This document shows, piece by piece, positions 16,457 through 26,176 of a DNA stretch of 64,000 nucleotides. How positions within the stretch are numbered: the stretch's first letter is position 1; each line of letters opens with the position of its first letter. The translations under genes were made by a program, and so were the position numbers. The stretch is from Zobellia galactanivorans. GTDB lineage: Bacteria > Bacteroidota > Bacteroidia > Flavobacteriales > Flavobacteriaceae. The notes beneath the pieces were generated by a model. That model saw only the letters and a program-made list of their open reading frames with translations, was not told the origin of the DNA and ran no database searches. Location: the NCBI RefSeq assembly GCF_000973105.1, contig NC_015844.1:4150501-4214500 (forward strand), in the 5' to 3' direction.

Positions 16457-19400
16457 TTAGTTTCTATATCTCTCCTTGTTTCTTATCGTGTAAACATGGA
16501 TCGGTTTTGACCAATCACTTTCTCCGGTCTTGGTCTTTTTCTTGATGCTCACGAAGTGGGGGTCGTCGCCTTCAAAATCGATGACGGTCATACCCTTGGT
16601 CCGCGTACTGTTTTTATAGGGGAAATAACTGTCTCGTAAACCGTATTTCACTATATATTCCACATCGTCCGGTGCTCCCGAATAGCCAACGACGAGCTTT
16701 CCGTCCGATAGAAAGGCATCCCAGATCATAGGAGGAAGTACATCAGCGTTCGCCTTGGTGGTACGCGTGCCGGAAGGAACACTTTTTCCTTTCGAATTTT
16801 GGGCAATTACGCTGAAGGCGTACTCTTCTTCAGGGTCGAGGTCTTTTATTTCAATACTATGGGTCGTGCTGGTGTCGGACTTCCTTTCGAGGCCCTTTCC
16901 ATCGGCATATGCGACGTAATAGGTGTCGGCTCCGAAAACAGGCCGGTAATGCACGCGTACGGTGCCATGCCCCTTTTCTATGGCGAGAATAGATGTCTTT
17001 TCAGGAAGCTCAAGGGAGATCGAGGTCTGGTGCCTAATATAGCCGTTGGGTGAAATCACCGCGGCATGTATTTGGGCCATACCGGTCATATACCGTTGCC
17101 AATCGATAGCGACTTCCGTAGGCTTGCCACCAGGAACGATATGGGGAAGGCTGTGGGTCTTGGAAAAAAGAATTTCCCCTTGCTTATCATACATCGTAAA
17201 TTCAAGCGTATAGCCCTTGAGGCTATAGACGGGGTAACCATTTACGGGTTTTGGTGTGATTCTTACCTTGGCCCCTCCGTTTTTTAAATCGATCCCATCG
17301 ATTTTCAAATCGGCTAGGGGACTGTTTTCTTTTTGGATGCGATGGTATAACTTTCGTTTTTGTCGCCATGTATTGACCAGGCCCCAAACTCGGTTTTCCT
17401 CAGGTGAAGTAGCCGCGTAACCGCTCCGATAGTCGTTGAACGTCCACAACGATGCCCCGATTACATAGGTGTTTTTGCCCCTTAAATGATCGTTCCATTC
17501 CGATAGTTCGGGAATGTCGCCATCCAAGGAAGTGGTGGCCATGGGCTTTATGCCGTATTCCGAGATGAATATCGGTTTGTCGGGCCATTTCGCGCGTAAG
17601 GTTTTAAACACTTTATCGGGAGTCCCTTGAAAAGGATAGAGGTTGTGCATAATGATATCCACTAAGGTGTTAGGGTCCTTTTCGGGAGTTGCCGAATCGC
17701 GCCATCCGCTGTTGCTTACACAGGTAACCAAGCGATATGGGTCTAGTTCCTTCTTGACGTAGTCAATCGTTTCTTTGGCATAATCAAAGTGGTCTTTTAG
17801 TTCATTGCCAACGCTCCAACCGATAATACTGGGGTGGTTGACATCGCGTTCAATCATTTCTTTAAGCCATTGCTTGGCCAAGGGATAATGCGGGGGCGTA
17901 AACTCGGGGTTGGTGAGTTCGCGCACATTGACTTCCTCAAAAATCAAAATACCTTTCTCATCACAGCGGTCCATTAATTTTTTGTTCTGGGTGCCGTGCA
18001 TGATGCGCATAAAGTTGGCCCCGGCATTTTTCATGAGGTCTACATCTTTGTCGATCAAATATTGCGGTTCGGAAGAGCCCCAATACCTATGGTCGCTAAC
18101 CCGATTAAAACCGGACAAGCGTACGGGCTCGCCGTTTAAAATCAGTTGGGAGTCGGTCAACTCTATTTTTCTGATACCGAATCGGTCTTTTTGGGTATCT
18201 AAAACCTGCCCGTTTTCCGATATCGTTGTTGTGAGATGATATAGGTTAGGGGTATCAAAATGCCAAAGTTTTACATCGGTGGCGGGTAGGGTTGTGGCCA
18301 GTTGTATTTCTTGGGTGCTGTTGGCCGGTACTTTTACCTTGTACGTCAAATCAACAGGACTTGAGGCTTCTTCAATATGCGCAGCCAGCAAAACGGTACG
18401 TTGGCGAGTCGATGAATTCTTGATTCGAACCTTAAGCTTCAGGTTTGCCGAACCTTTTTTTAGGTCGGGATCGGCATGTATGTATTGATAACTGATGCGC
18501 ACATCATTATTTTTTATAAGATGTACCTCGCGAATGATGCCGCCCCAGTTCCAAGTAGCCCCTACAAGGGCATTGTTGTCGGCTTCTACGGCCAGTACGT
18601 TTTGGCCGTTATAATTTAGTTTGTCGGTAATATCAAATTCAAATGGGGTAAAGCCCCCTTGGTGTAGCCCGACCAATTCCCCGTTTAAGAAGACTCGGGC
18701 AATGTGGTATACGGCATCAAATTTTAACCTAATCCGCTCGTTTGAAACCGATTTCCAGTTCTTGGGCAACTCAAAGGTTTTCCGGTACCAGCCTTTACCG
18801 GTATAGTTCGAATATGCGTTGAGCATGCCCCAATGCCCGGGTACCCGTAGGTCTTTCCAATTGGAATCATCAAAATCAACCTGAAAAACGGAAGACTTTT
18901 CAATATCCGCTTCTTCCATTTTTTCCTTCGATACCGGTCTGAACATCACTGCATCGGCAACTACGGTACTGGCCGTGATGGCGGTTACTTCCACATAGCT
19001 GTCTAAAGTCTTGTCAAAACTGAATACCCCAAGGCTCAACCATTGGTCACAACGGTTTCGTTGGTTAAAATAGGCAGCCGTAATTCCTTGGGCATGGTTG
19101 ACATTCACTTCCGCCGTTAGATGTGAGGCAAAGGGAAAGCGGACAAATGCTTCGTAAAACCCTGATTCGGGTAATTCGGGACGATAACGTACATAGTTTT
19201 GATCCGACTCGCCGGATTTAAAGTCACGCTGTAAATAATCGGTACCCAAAAAGCCGGACCCGCGTTCTCCTTCCGATCGGGTTTTCCAATCTCCTTTTAC
19301 CGAAACCCGGTCCTTATCGGTATTGTCGATGACAATATCTTCAAGGGTTTCGGAAATATCAATGTAATTCGAGCCTTCGCCATAAATAGCGTGGAATTTC

Positions 19401-19516
19401 CAATTTCCGCTAAGTAACATCCGCTCCTCGCCGGGGAGGTCGACTTTTTCGGTCTGGGCATGGCAAATTCCGAATACTAGGAATAGCGTATGGAATACAA
19501 AGGATTTGAGCTGCAT
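16457..19516 (-). CDS. GH2 glycoside hydrolase with inserted golvesin/CBM-like domain and FN3 domain
   Basis: The 1019-residue exported GH2 enzyme (beta-galactosidase superfamily) has its acid/base at E572 (WSVGNEL) and its nucleophile at E653 (FISEYG). The N-terminal GH2 sandwich is interrupted at about 62-195 by a domain resembling the golvesin C-terminal/Xly carbohydrate-binding domain: DNTDKDRVSVKGDW, a GTDY segment, SGFYEAFVRFP and a final VVADAVMFRP. A fibronectin type III-like domain lies near 860-935. The signal peptide ends near A20. It sits between a sulfatase and the GH43-like gene. The insert may help bind the polymer while the barrel removes a terminal beta-linked sugar; the substrate is not predictable. 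Confidence 0.88.
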   Translation of the reverse strand: MQLKSFVFHTLFLVFGICHAQTEKVDLPGEERMLLSGNWKFHAIYGEGSNYIDISETLEDIVIDNTDKDRVSVKGDWKTRSEGERGSGFLGTDYLQRDFKSGESDQNYVRYRPELPESGFYEAFVRFPFASHLTAEVNVNHAQGITAAYFNQRNRCDQWLSLGVFSFDKTLDSYVEVTAITASTVVADAVMFRPVSKEKMEEADIEKSSVFQVDFDDSNWKDLRVPGHWGMLNAYSNYTGKGWYRKTFELPKNWKSVSNERIRLKFDAVYHIARVFLNGELVGLHQGGFTPFEFDITDKLNYNGQNVLAVEADNNALVGATWNWGGIIREVHLIKNNDVRISYQYIHADPDLKKGSANLKLKVRIKNSSTRQRTVLLAAHIEEASSPVDLTYKVKVPANSTQEIQLATTLPATDVKLWHFDTPNLYHLTTTISENGQVLDTQKDRFGIRKIELTDSQLILNGEPVRLSGFNRVSDHRYWGSSEPQYLIDKDVDLMKNAGANFMRIMHGTQNKKLMDRCDEKGILIFEEVNVRELTNPEFTPPHYPLAKQWLKEMIERDVNHPSIIGWSVGNELKDHFDYAKETIDYVKKELDPYRLVTCVSNSGWRDSATPEKDPNTLVDIIMHNLYPFQGTPDKVFKTLRAKWPDKPIFISEYGIKPMATTSLDGDIPELSEWNDHLRGKNTYVIGASLWTFNDYRSGYAATSPEENRVWGLVNTWRQKRKLYHRIQKENSPLADLKIDGIDLKNGGAKVRITPKPVNGYPVYSLKGYTLEFTMYDKQGEILFSKTHSLPHIVPGGKPTEVAIDWQRYMTGMAQIHAAVISPNGYIRHQTSISLELPEKTSILAIEKGHGTVRVHYRPVFGADTYYVAYADGKGLERKSDTSTTHSIEIKDLDPEEEYAFSVIAQNSKGKSVPSGTRTTKANADVLPPMIWDAFLSDGKLVVGYSGAPDDVEYIVKYGLRDSYFPYKNSTRTKGMTVIDFEGDDPHFVSIKKKTKTGESDWSKPIHVYTIRNKERYRN

Positions 19517-19527
19517 AAGTCTTGTTT

Positions 19528-20973
19528 TTAATAGTCTTTCTTAACGAAAGGATGCTTCACTTTTGATTTAGGCTTGCGAAATACCCAGGGCTTCCAAGCT
19601 TCGTAGCGTTCCTTCCATTCTTCAAGTGTTCGGGTAGGGTATTTGGACGAGAGTCCGCCTTCCCTGAATTCTTGCGATACCCCTTCGTCTTTGATCGATC
19701 TTCTCCAAACGTACAGTTCTTCCAAGAGTTTATCCTTAATATCCCCATAGTGCGGGTCGTTGGCAAGGTTGTTCAATTCGTAGGGATCCTTTTCTATATC
19801 GAAGAGTTCGAACTCGGGCTTTGAAGGTGCGAAGAATTTCGCCTGGTCTTCATTAAGCTTTCCTTCCATATACATGATATTCATCTCGGCCAACATGGGG
19901 TACATATCTTCTTTGTAGCCACTGTATTGCAACCATGCACGTTCCGGCATCAAATTATGGATCAATTTGTATTTTTTTGAACGGATGGTACGCATCGCAT
20001 CGTGGGTACCGCCCATTCGTCCCCTTGCGGCAAAAATGTATTCCCTATTCTTCGATTCCTCTTCAAAAAGGTTTTTTCCCTGTAGCTCATGTTTCGGTTT
20101 GGCCCCGGCGACGTCTAGAATGGTAGCGGTAATATCAATGGTCTGTACCATATCTGTGTTTACTTGGGCGGGAGCGACCTTACCGGGCCATTTGATGATC
20201 ATAGGCACTTGAAGTCCCGGATCATACAAGAACTGCTTTCCGCGAATATGGCAGCGGCCGTTATCGCCAATAAGAAAGATCAAGGTATTTTCGGCAAGAC
20301 CTTCTTTTTCCAATCGATCGAGAATGTCACCGATTTCGCGATCGCAAATTTGCATCTGTTCCAAACCATTGGCCCAGTCACGTCTGGCAAAAGGGGTGTC
20401 AACATAATAGGGTGGGAGTACTACATCGGCAGGGTCTATGGGGTTTTTGGCATCGCGATTCCATTTTCGGTGTGTACCGCCCAAGGTTATTTGGGCGAAA
20501 AAGGGCTGTCCTTTTTCACGTTCCTTCCAATCTTTTCCCATAAAACCCAAATCGCCGCTAAAATTGGCGTCGGTTTTGTCGTAGATCATTAAAGCCGTAA
20601 AATACCCTGCCTCTTTTAAGAGTACGGGCATAGGTTTAATGCCATAAGGCAAAGGTTTCTTGTCTTCTTTGGCCGTTCTGTGCTGTTGCGCCCCGATATA
20701 GTTTTGGTGGTAGCCCGTAAGCATGGCCGAACGCGAAGTGGAACAAACCGGGGAGGTACAAAAGGCATTGGTGTAGCGTATGCCTTCGGAGGCGAGCTTG
20801 TCGGTAACAGGGGTTTCTATTCCCGGGGTGCCGTAGCATCCCAGGTCAAGACCCCAATCTTCGAGCATGATCCAAACAATGTTCGGACGGTCGTTAGTAC
20901 TGTCTTGGGCCATTGCATGGCATGGAATGAGCAGTAATGCCAAACAAAAGGTTTTTATCAGTTTCATATGCAA
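19528..20973 (-). CDS. family S1 sulfatase with unusual CSTSR motif
   Basis: The 481-residue exported protein has the full S1 sulfatase layout: signal peptide, metal-site start LEDWG (38-41), a GDNG site and C-terminal ELFDIEKDP. The active-site motif is C77-STSR-SAMLTG. The third position is threonine, where proline or alanine is the usual residue for the formylglycine-generating enzyme, and the first metal-site pair is Glu-Asp rather than Asp-Asp. The overall pattern recalls the sulfamidase-like branch of S1. Whether it is converted and active is open. It lies 11 bases from the GH2 at 16457 and 32 bases from the GH2 at 21006, so it is clearly in their operon. Confidence 0.88.
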   Translation of the reverse strand: MHMKLIKTFCLALLLIPCHAMAQDSTNDRPNIVWIMLEDWGLDLGCYGTPGIETPVTDKLASEGIRYTNAFCTSPVCSTSRSAMLTGYHQNYIGAQQHRTAKEDKKPLPYGIKPMPVLLKEAGYFTALMIYDKTDANFSGDLGFMGKDWKEREKGQPFFAQITLGGTHRKWNRDAKNPIDPADVVLPPYYVDTPFARRDWANGLEQMQICDREIGDILDRLEKEGLAENTLIFLIGDNGRCHIRGKQFLYDPGLQVPMIIKWPGKVAPAQVNTDMVQTIDITATILDVAGAKPKHELQGKNLFEEESKNREYIFAARGRMGGTHDAMRTIRSKKYKLIHNLMPERAWLQYSGYKEDMYPMLAEMNIMYMEGKLNEDQAKFFAPSKPEFELFDIEKDPYELNNLANDPHYGDIKDKLLEELYVWRRSIKDEGVSQEFREGGLSSKYPTRTLEEWKERYEAWKPWVFRKPKSKVKHPFVKKDY

Positions 20974-21005
20974 GGATTCTGGTTTTGGTTCTGAAATTTT
21001 TTATG

Positions 21006-23297
21006 TTACTCTATGAGTTGTTCTGTAGTGGACCAATCCGTGACGTCGGATTTTAATTTCACGAAAAAGGGTTCTGATGAAGGCCATTTAATTTTGATGG
21101 CCCCCTTTAGATCTGTAGTTATTTCTTCGGTCAGATGCTCAGGGGCGTTTCCATATTTAAAAGTGAAAATAGAATCTTTTTCGCTTACAGTATAGCCTAT
21201 GGAAATACTTTCGCTTTTCCGGCCCAAAAACTCTATTACAGGGGAGTCGGAGGCTTCTACGGTGGGCTTTTTCCATACTTTTGATGAAGCGGTTTTTACC
21301 TCGATTTGCATGGGTGACCATAGACCGACATCGATTCGGGCGACGTTGTTTTCTTTTTTGAAGTTAAACTCCAGGGCGTCGTCCCCGGGTTTTATGATGG
21401 GAAGTTCAATACGCTCTTTGCCGATTGATTGGTCTTCGGCGTTAAAAAGCTCATATACCAGGGTATATCCTTCCATAATGTAGGCGGGAATGTCTTGTTC
21501 GTTTCTGGGGAGCAAAGTGATTGCAAGGGACTGTTTACCAACACTAGCTTTTAAACCTTGAACAGGCGCGTAGATATCTTGAATCTGTTTGTAGGCTTTT
21601 TTCTTGTTTCTCCATACATCGACCACGCCCCAAGCCCTGTTTTCGGAGGGAGGTGTAGCCTTGTAGTCGCTTCGGTAATCGTTGTAGGTCCATAGCGCGG
21701 AACCTACGACGTAGGGAAGCGTTCTTATTTTGTCAAGTTGCTCAATGAGGGTATCACTGAACCCGGCATCGGGTGTGAGTCCGATCTGTTTGTCACCGAT
21801 CTCTGAAATGAAGATAGGTTTTCCGGGAAACTTTGCATGGGCCCTGCCCACTTTTTCATAGGTTTCCCCGTAGGAGTTCATACAGAGCAAATCAAGTTTT
21901 TCGTAGGGCTCGTTACCAGGTTGGGCCAAGGGCAGGTGCGATGTAAAGCTTACCACGGTTTTCAAGCGTGTAGAGTCTAGGGAGGCCACATGGTCTAGCA
22001 TATCGTTTACATATTCGTACTGGCCGGGTGTCATGGTCATATCTTGCCATTCACCGTCAGGGTTGCCAATTTCGTTACCCATGCTCCAACCGACCACACT
22101 GGCATGGTTGAAGTCGCGCGCAATCATTTCGTCCAACCATTTCTTTGTTCGTGGGTTATCGGGGGTGGCATTGGGTGCGCCACGGCCCCAAACGGGAATT
22201 TCTTCAATAACCATATAGCCAATACTATCACAGAACTGTAAAAGGTTCTTCGATGCAGGCGCGTGCATGATCCTTGAGAAGTTACCACCAAGGGCTTTGA
22301 TGTCTAGAATATCGTTCTTTATAAGTTCGTCGGGCTCGGTATTGCCGTACAGGCGATGGTCGTGTACCCGGTTGAAACCGTTTAGCCGAACAGCCTCGTT
22401 GTTGAGAAATAATTGTTCACCAATGGCCTCCATTTTTCGAATACCGAATTTATCGGAAACGGCATCGACTTCTTGATCGTTAGAAACGAGGCTACTATTT
22501 AAAACGTAAAGGTGTGGTCGGTCAAAATGCCATAATTCTACTTCCTTCAACTCCTTTTTAAAGGTCAATACCTTTTCTATGGTCTCGTTTGCGGCTACCG
22601 TCACTTCAAGGGTTTGCGGTTGCCACGATTTATGGTCGGGCCCAAGGATATCAGGATTGATCTTCAGGTTTTGTGGGGTGTCGGAATTATTTTCAATTTT
22701 ATAGGAAATGGCAAAGTCCACTACGCCGTTGTCAAAATCGGGCACAGCTGAAATATGTTGACGAACCAAGCGAACATCGTTATGGGCAAGTAAGGATACG
22801 TCTCTGCTTATACCGCCCCAAGCCCACCAAGCACCTCTTCTAAAGGTATTGTCGGCCATGACCAAAATCGAGTTCGGTTTATCGGTGCGTACTTCGTCGG
22901 TTATGTTGAATTCAAAAGGGGTGTAGCCCCCTTCATGTTCGCCCAATAACTTACCGTTCAACCACACTTTGGAGGTTTCGTAAACGGCATCGAACTTTAA
23001 TCGGACCTGTTTTTTTTGCCAATTTTCGGGAAGGGTAAAACTACGTTGGTAATACCCCTTGCCCTTAAAATGGGCGTATTTGTTCTCAACGTCCCAGTTT
23101 CCGGGTACGCTCAGGGTATCCCACTTGGCGTAATCTACGGTCAATAGCTGTTCTTCACTTTCTTCGTTAGAAGCTAAAAAGTGCCATTCCCCGTTAAGGG
23201 AAAGGGTTTCGTTTTTTAGAACCGTATCAGCTTTTTTAGGTGAACATGAACTTAGAAAAACGATTGTAAAAAGTGCTAGGCAAGCAAAATCTCTCAT
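21006..23297 (-). CDS. GH2 glycoside hydrolase (lipoprotein)
   Basis: The 763-residue lipoprotein (LSSC lipobox, C18) has the GH2 order of sugar-binding sandwich, Ig-like domain and TIM barrel. The acid/base is E409 (WSMGNEI) and the nucleophile E499 (IFISEIG). Its core is similar to the GH2 at 16457, including GKGYYQRSFTLP / GKGWYRKTFELP and GFNRVHDHR / GFNRVSDHR, but it has no inserted domain. Beta-galactosidase-like activity on trimmed oligosaccharides in the periplasm is the family expectation. It starts 10 bases after the GH97 gene and belongs to the same long operon. Confidence 0.9.
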   Translation of the reverse strand: MRDFACLALFTIVFLSSCSPKKADTVLKNETLSLNGEWHFLASNEESEEQLLTVDYAKWDTLSVPGNWDVENKYAHFKGKGYYQRSFTLPENWQKKQVRLKFDAVYETSKVWLNGKLLGEHEGGYTPFEFNITDEVRTDKPNSILVMADNTFRRGAWWAWGGISRDVSLLAHNDVRLVRQHISAVPDFDNGVVDFAISYKIENNSDTPQNLKINPDILGPDHKSWQPQTLEVTVAANETIEKVLTFKKELKEVELWHFDRPHLYVLNSSLVSNDQEVDAVSDKFGIRKMEAIGEQLFLNNEAVRLNGFNRVHDHRLYGNTEPDELIKNDILDIKALGGNFSRIMHAPASKNLLQFCDSIGYMVIEEIPVWGRGAPNATPDNPRTKKWLDEMIARDFNHASVVGWSMGNEIGNPDGEWQDMTMTPGQYEYVNDMLDHVASLDSTRLKTVVSFTSHLPLAQPGNEPYEKLDLLCMNSYGETYEKVGRAHAKFPGKPIFISEIGDKQIGLTPDAGFSDTLIEQLDKIRTLPYVVGSALWTYNDYRSDYKATPPSENRAWGVVDVWRNKKKAYKQIQDIYAPVQGLKASVGKQSLAITLLPRNEQDIPAYIMEGYTLVYELFNAEDQSIGKERIELPIIKPGDDALEFNFKKENNVARIDVGLWSPMQIEVKTASSKVWKKPTVEASDSPVIEFLGRKSESISIGYTVSEKDSIFTFKYGNAPEHLTEEITTDLKGAIKIKWPSSEPFFVKLKSDVTDWSTTEQLIE

Positions 23298-23306
23298 GGG
23301 TCTTAT

Positions 23307-25259
23307 TTATTTTTTGGTAAACTTTATGGTGGCACCACCGTGCTCGGCCAAATGAATGCTTATCGTTTTTTCTTGAGAAACCGTTTCGGTCGATTTTTTA
23401 AAGGGTAGGGCCGTATTCCATTGGCGTAGGTTGGCTTCTTTATTAAGTCCTTCCAAATTAATACGCTCGGCCTCGGTATCGTCGGTAAAGATTTCAGCGA
23501 GGTATTCACCATCCCCTAAAAAACTACAGTCGATTTGCATTTCTTGGGAAGGACCACTACGGAGTACGCCCAAATACCAGTCGTTGTTTTTACGTCTGGC
23601 TATGGCCGCCAATTCCCCGATCTTACTTTGGGGCAAGACAAAGGTTTCGTCCCAGACCGAAGGCACGGTCTTAATAAAATCCAATGCAGGCTGAACACTC
23701 TTGGTTTTCAGTAGAAACTGGGTGTTTTCCGCAATACAGTTAAAGGGCGAATAAAAAGTGACCAAAGTAGCCAATTGATGGGCCCAAGTAGTTTCACCTG
23801 GCTCGGTAAGGCCGAGTGGGGTATAGTCGCCATGACCGGTAACGTATCTTGTAAACGGCAATGCGGCATTGTGGGAAGCGGGTAGGGGACCCTCTTTCAT
23901 ATGGTTCACCTCTAGGCCACGTATACCTTCACGGGTAACCTCATTCGGGTAGGTGCGATATTCGCCCGAACTTTGTTGGCAACCGTGAAAATTGACCATC
24001 AATTGCAGTTCTGCCGCTTTTTTTAGTAAGGCTTCATCAAAGGAGATGATCGATTTGCCCTGGCCGTTCATAAAATCGACTTTTACCCCAACGGCACCGG
24101 TCTGCTTTACGCTGTCTAAAAAATGCCTCATTACCGCATAATCGTTTTCGGGGAAATTGATTTCCTTGGAATGCTTCCAAACAAAAATACCGACTCCTTT
24201 TTCCTTCGCATAATCACAAAGCTTGGTAACCGACTCCCATTTATTGGGCCATCTTTCCCAACCTTCGTCTACCATGGAATATGAAAAACCAAGCGACTGG
24301 GCATCATCGACCATATCGTGCTCTTCTTTATAGTTGACGTATTTTCCCGACCACCAGTGCCAAACGGACTTTCCGGGTTTGATCCAGTCGGTATCGGCAA
24401 ATAAATTGGCATCTGGAGCAGGGTTAAGGGAAGCTACCATGGTATTGTTCGCCAAATCGTTCAGGGTATCGGCCAAAAGAACACAGCGCCAAGGAGTGGT
24501 GAGTCTACCTTTCACATCAAACCCGGCATCGCCTTCTTCGAAATTCGCCTTGAACGAATTCTTGCCTATGGCTTCCAAACGCATACCGCTATAATTAAAG
24601 AGACCGGCTTCGGCCAACAGTGCATATCCCCCTTGTGGAAGTTCACAAGTGAGGGTCAAGCCTTGTATCGGACCCATTTTGGAAACCGTTGGCATCTCGG
24701 AAATATCGGCGGAAAGCCATTCACCGGCATGCGATTTCAACTTCCAATCGTTATCACGCTCAAAGTACCATACTTTGGTTTCGTTCGGTAGTTTAAAACT
24801 GCTCTCTTCGCCCTGTACATGTTGGGTACCTTCGCCAGAAACCGTATAACGGTAGGCCACACCTTCATCGGAAAGTTGAAATTCCAATTTCCAATCGCTT
24901 CCATCCGCTTCGGAAACCTCGTATATGTATAGATCTCCTGTGTACGAGGCCTTACTTTTTATGCCGTTAAGAGGGTATTCTAGGGCTATTTCTTTTTGTT
25001 CTAAAAGCGATAGGGAGGCATTCTTTCCTAAATGTTTGCCATCGACCTTAAGACCTAATAGCGAAGTATCTAGAACCACCTGCCGGTCTTTGTTGATAAG
25101 GAAGGCTAGTTGGCCGTTGGCTGCAGTCAACAAGGAAACCACGGTATTGCCATAGCGCATGCTAAGGACTTTATTTTTTTCCTCGGTCGCATTTTTGCAT
25201 GAAGTAATGCTTATCAGAATGGCGATAGCGAATGCCGATGTCAAGATTACTTTTCTCAT
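23307..25259 (-). CDS. GH97 glycoside hydrolase, retaining type
   Basis: The 650-residue lipoprotein (lipobox ending C21) has the N-terminal beta-sandwich, (beta/alpha)8 barrel and C-terminal beta domain of GH97. Diagnostic segments are WHWWSGKYV (300-308), VDEGWERW and GVKVDFMNGQG with D395. GH97 splits into inverting enzymes (SusB type, catalytic base Glu) and retaining enzymes that use an Asp nucleophile at this place. The Asp here points to a retaining alpha-galactosidase-like or related activity. The partner acid/base is probably a Glu in TREGIRGLE (about E450). It lies 16 bases from the esterase-like gene and 9 from the GH2. Confidence 0.9.
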   Translation of the reverse strand: MRKVILTSAFAIAILISITSCKNATEEKNKVLSMRYGNTVVSLLTAANGQLAFLINKDRQVVLDTSLLGLKVDGKHLGKNASLSLLEQKEIALEYPLNGIKSKASYTGDLYIYEVSEADGSDWKLEFQLSDEGVAYRYTVSGEGTQHVQGEESSFKLPNETKVWYFERDNDWKLKSHAGEWLSADISEMPTVSKMGPIQGLTLTCELPQGGYALLAEAGLFNYSGMRLEAIGKNSFKANFEEGDAGFDVKGRLTTPWRCVLLADTLNDLANNTMVASLNPAPDANLFADTDWIKPGKSVWHWWSGKYVNYKEEHDMVDDAQSLGFSYSMVDEGWERWPNKWESVTKLCDYAKEKGVGIFVWKHSKEINFPENDYAVMRHFLDSVKQTGAVGVKVDFMNGQGKSIISFDEALLKKAAELQLMVNFHGCQQSSGEYRTYPNEVTREGIRGLEVNHMKEGPLPASHNAALPFTRYVTGHGDYTPLGLTEPGETTWAHQLATLVTFYSPFNCIAENTQFLLKTKSVQPALDFIKTVPSVWDETFVLPQSKIGELAAIARRKNNDWYLGVLRSGPSQEMQIDCSFLGDGEYLAEIFTDDTEAERINLEGLNKEANLRQWNTALPFKKSTETVSQEKTISIHLAEHGGATIKFTKK

Positions 25260-25275
25260 GGTACATTGTTGTTTT

Positions 25276-26160
25276 TTAGTTTTTTTCGATTACTTCCGAT
25301 AGCCATGCCCTTATAATCTTCCGTTCTTTCAATTGGTATAGGGGCCAAGTATTGGTATGGTTTTTAATGGGAATATCCATAAAAGTAAAATTTCCTTGAA
25401 TTCCTGAGTGGGCAAGGTAATTTTTACTTTTACTTGTTCCATGACCCTCGGCACAAATGAACTGGGGCCTCCCGTTCAGCCGTTTCAGCCGTTCAAGGGC
25501 GGAAGCCTTGTCGGAATTGGGGTAGTCCCATGTCTTTAGGCCGTCGTAATGCGAATTGACGATAAAGGCCTTCCAAAGAGGGGAAATTTCATCATCGCGA
25601 AGCCCGATATAGTTTACGGCAATGGCTCCTCGTGAAAACCCGGCCAAAACGACCTTGGAAGCATCACCTCCATATTTGTCACAGACCTCTTTGACCGCGT
25701 CCATACAGTATTTTTTGCTTGCTTCGATGTCGCCCCACCACCATTTTTGGTTTTCTTGGCCATCAACACTGATAAAGGGCATGCTCACCCAAATGAAATC
25801 TTTGCCTTCGCTTAGGCCGTAGCCTAAATTGCAACCGTCTACCTGGCCCGTTGAAAGGTCACCGGCAGCACTTGTATATGGCCCATTGCCCGGATATTCG
25901 ACAATGACCGGGTATTTTTTGCCCTCTTTATAATTGCTGGGCAGGTAGAGCAAGTGGTAGACTTCGGTGTTTTGGTACGAAGCCAAGGTTTGACGCACCC
26001 GCTTACCCGCTTCAGGTGGGCCTTGGGTGATATCAGGAACAAATAGGTCTTGGTCAAAGGAAGCGATATCAGGTAATCGGACAGGGGTATCTTTCTGGGC
26101 ATCGACTTGCGAAGTACCCAGAATTAGAATGATACAAATTCCAATTACGTTCTTAACCAT
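25276..26160 (-). CDS. exported alpha/beta hydrolase, esterase-like
   Basis: The 294-residue product has a signal peptide (about 1-21). It carries the nucleophile elbow GFSRG with S176, a likely acid in the following strand region and a late histidine, H268 (IKNHTNTWP), so a complete Ser-Asp-His triad is possible. The fold is that of esterase/feruloyl esterase or prolyl-oligopeptidase relatives. In this locus it may remove acyl groups from the polysaccharide. I chose ATG 26160 because it begins the signal peptide; an upstream ATG at 26280 would overlap the oxidoreductase gene. It follows that gene with a 16-base gap. Confidence 0.75.
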   Translation of the reverse strand: MVKNVIGICIILILGTSQVDAQKDTPVRLPDIASFDQDLFVPDITQGPPEAGKRVRQTLASYQNTEVYHLLYLPSNYKEGKKYPVIVEYPGNGPYTSAAGDLSTGQVDGCNLGYGLSEGKDFIWVSMPFISVDGQENQKWWWGDIEASKKYCMDAVKEVCDKYGGDASKVVLAGFSRGAIAVNYIGLRDDEISPLWKAFIVNSHYDGLKTWDYPNSDKASALERLKRLNGRPQFICAEGHGTSKSKNYLAHSGIQGNFTFMDIPIKNHTNTWPLYQLKERKIIRAWLSEVIEKN

Positions 26161-26176
26161 TTTGTTTTTATAGGGA

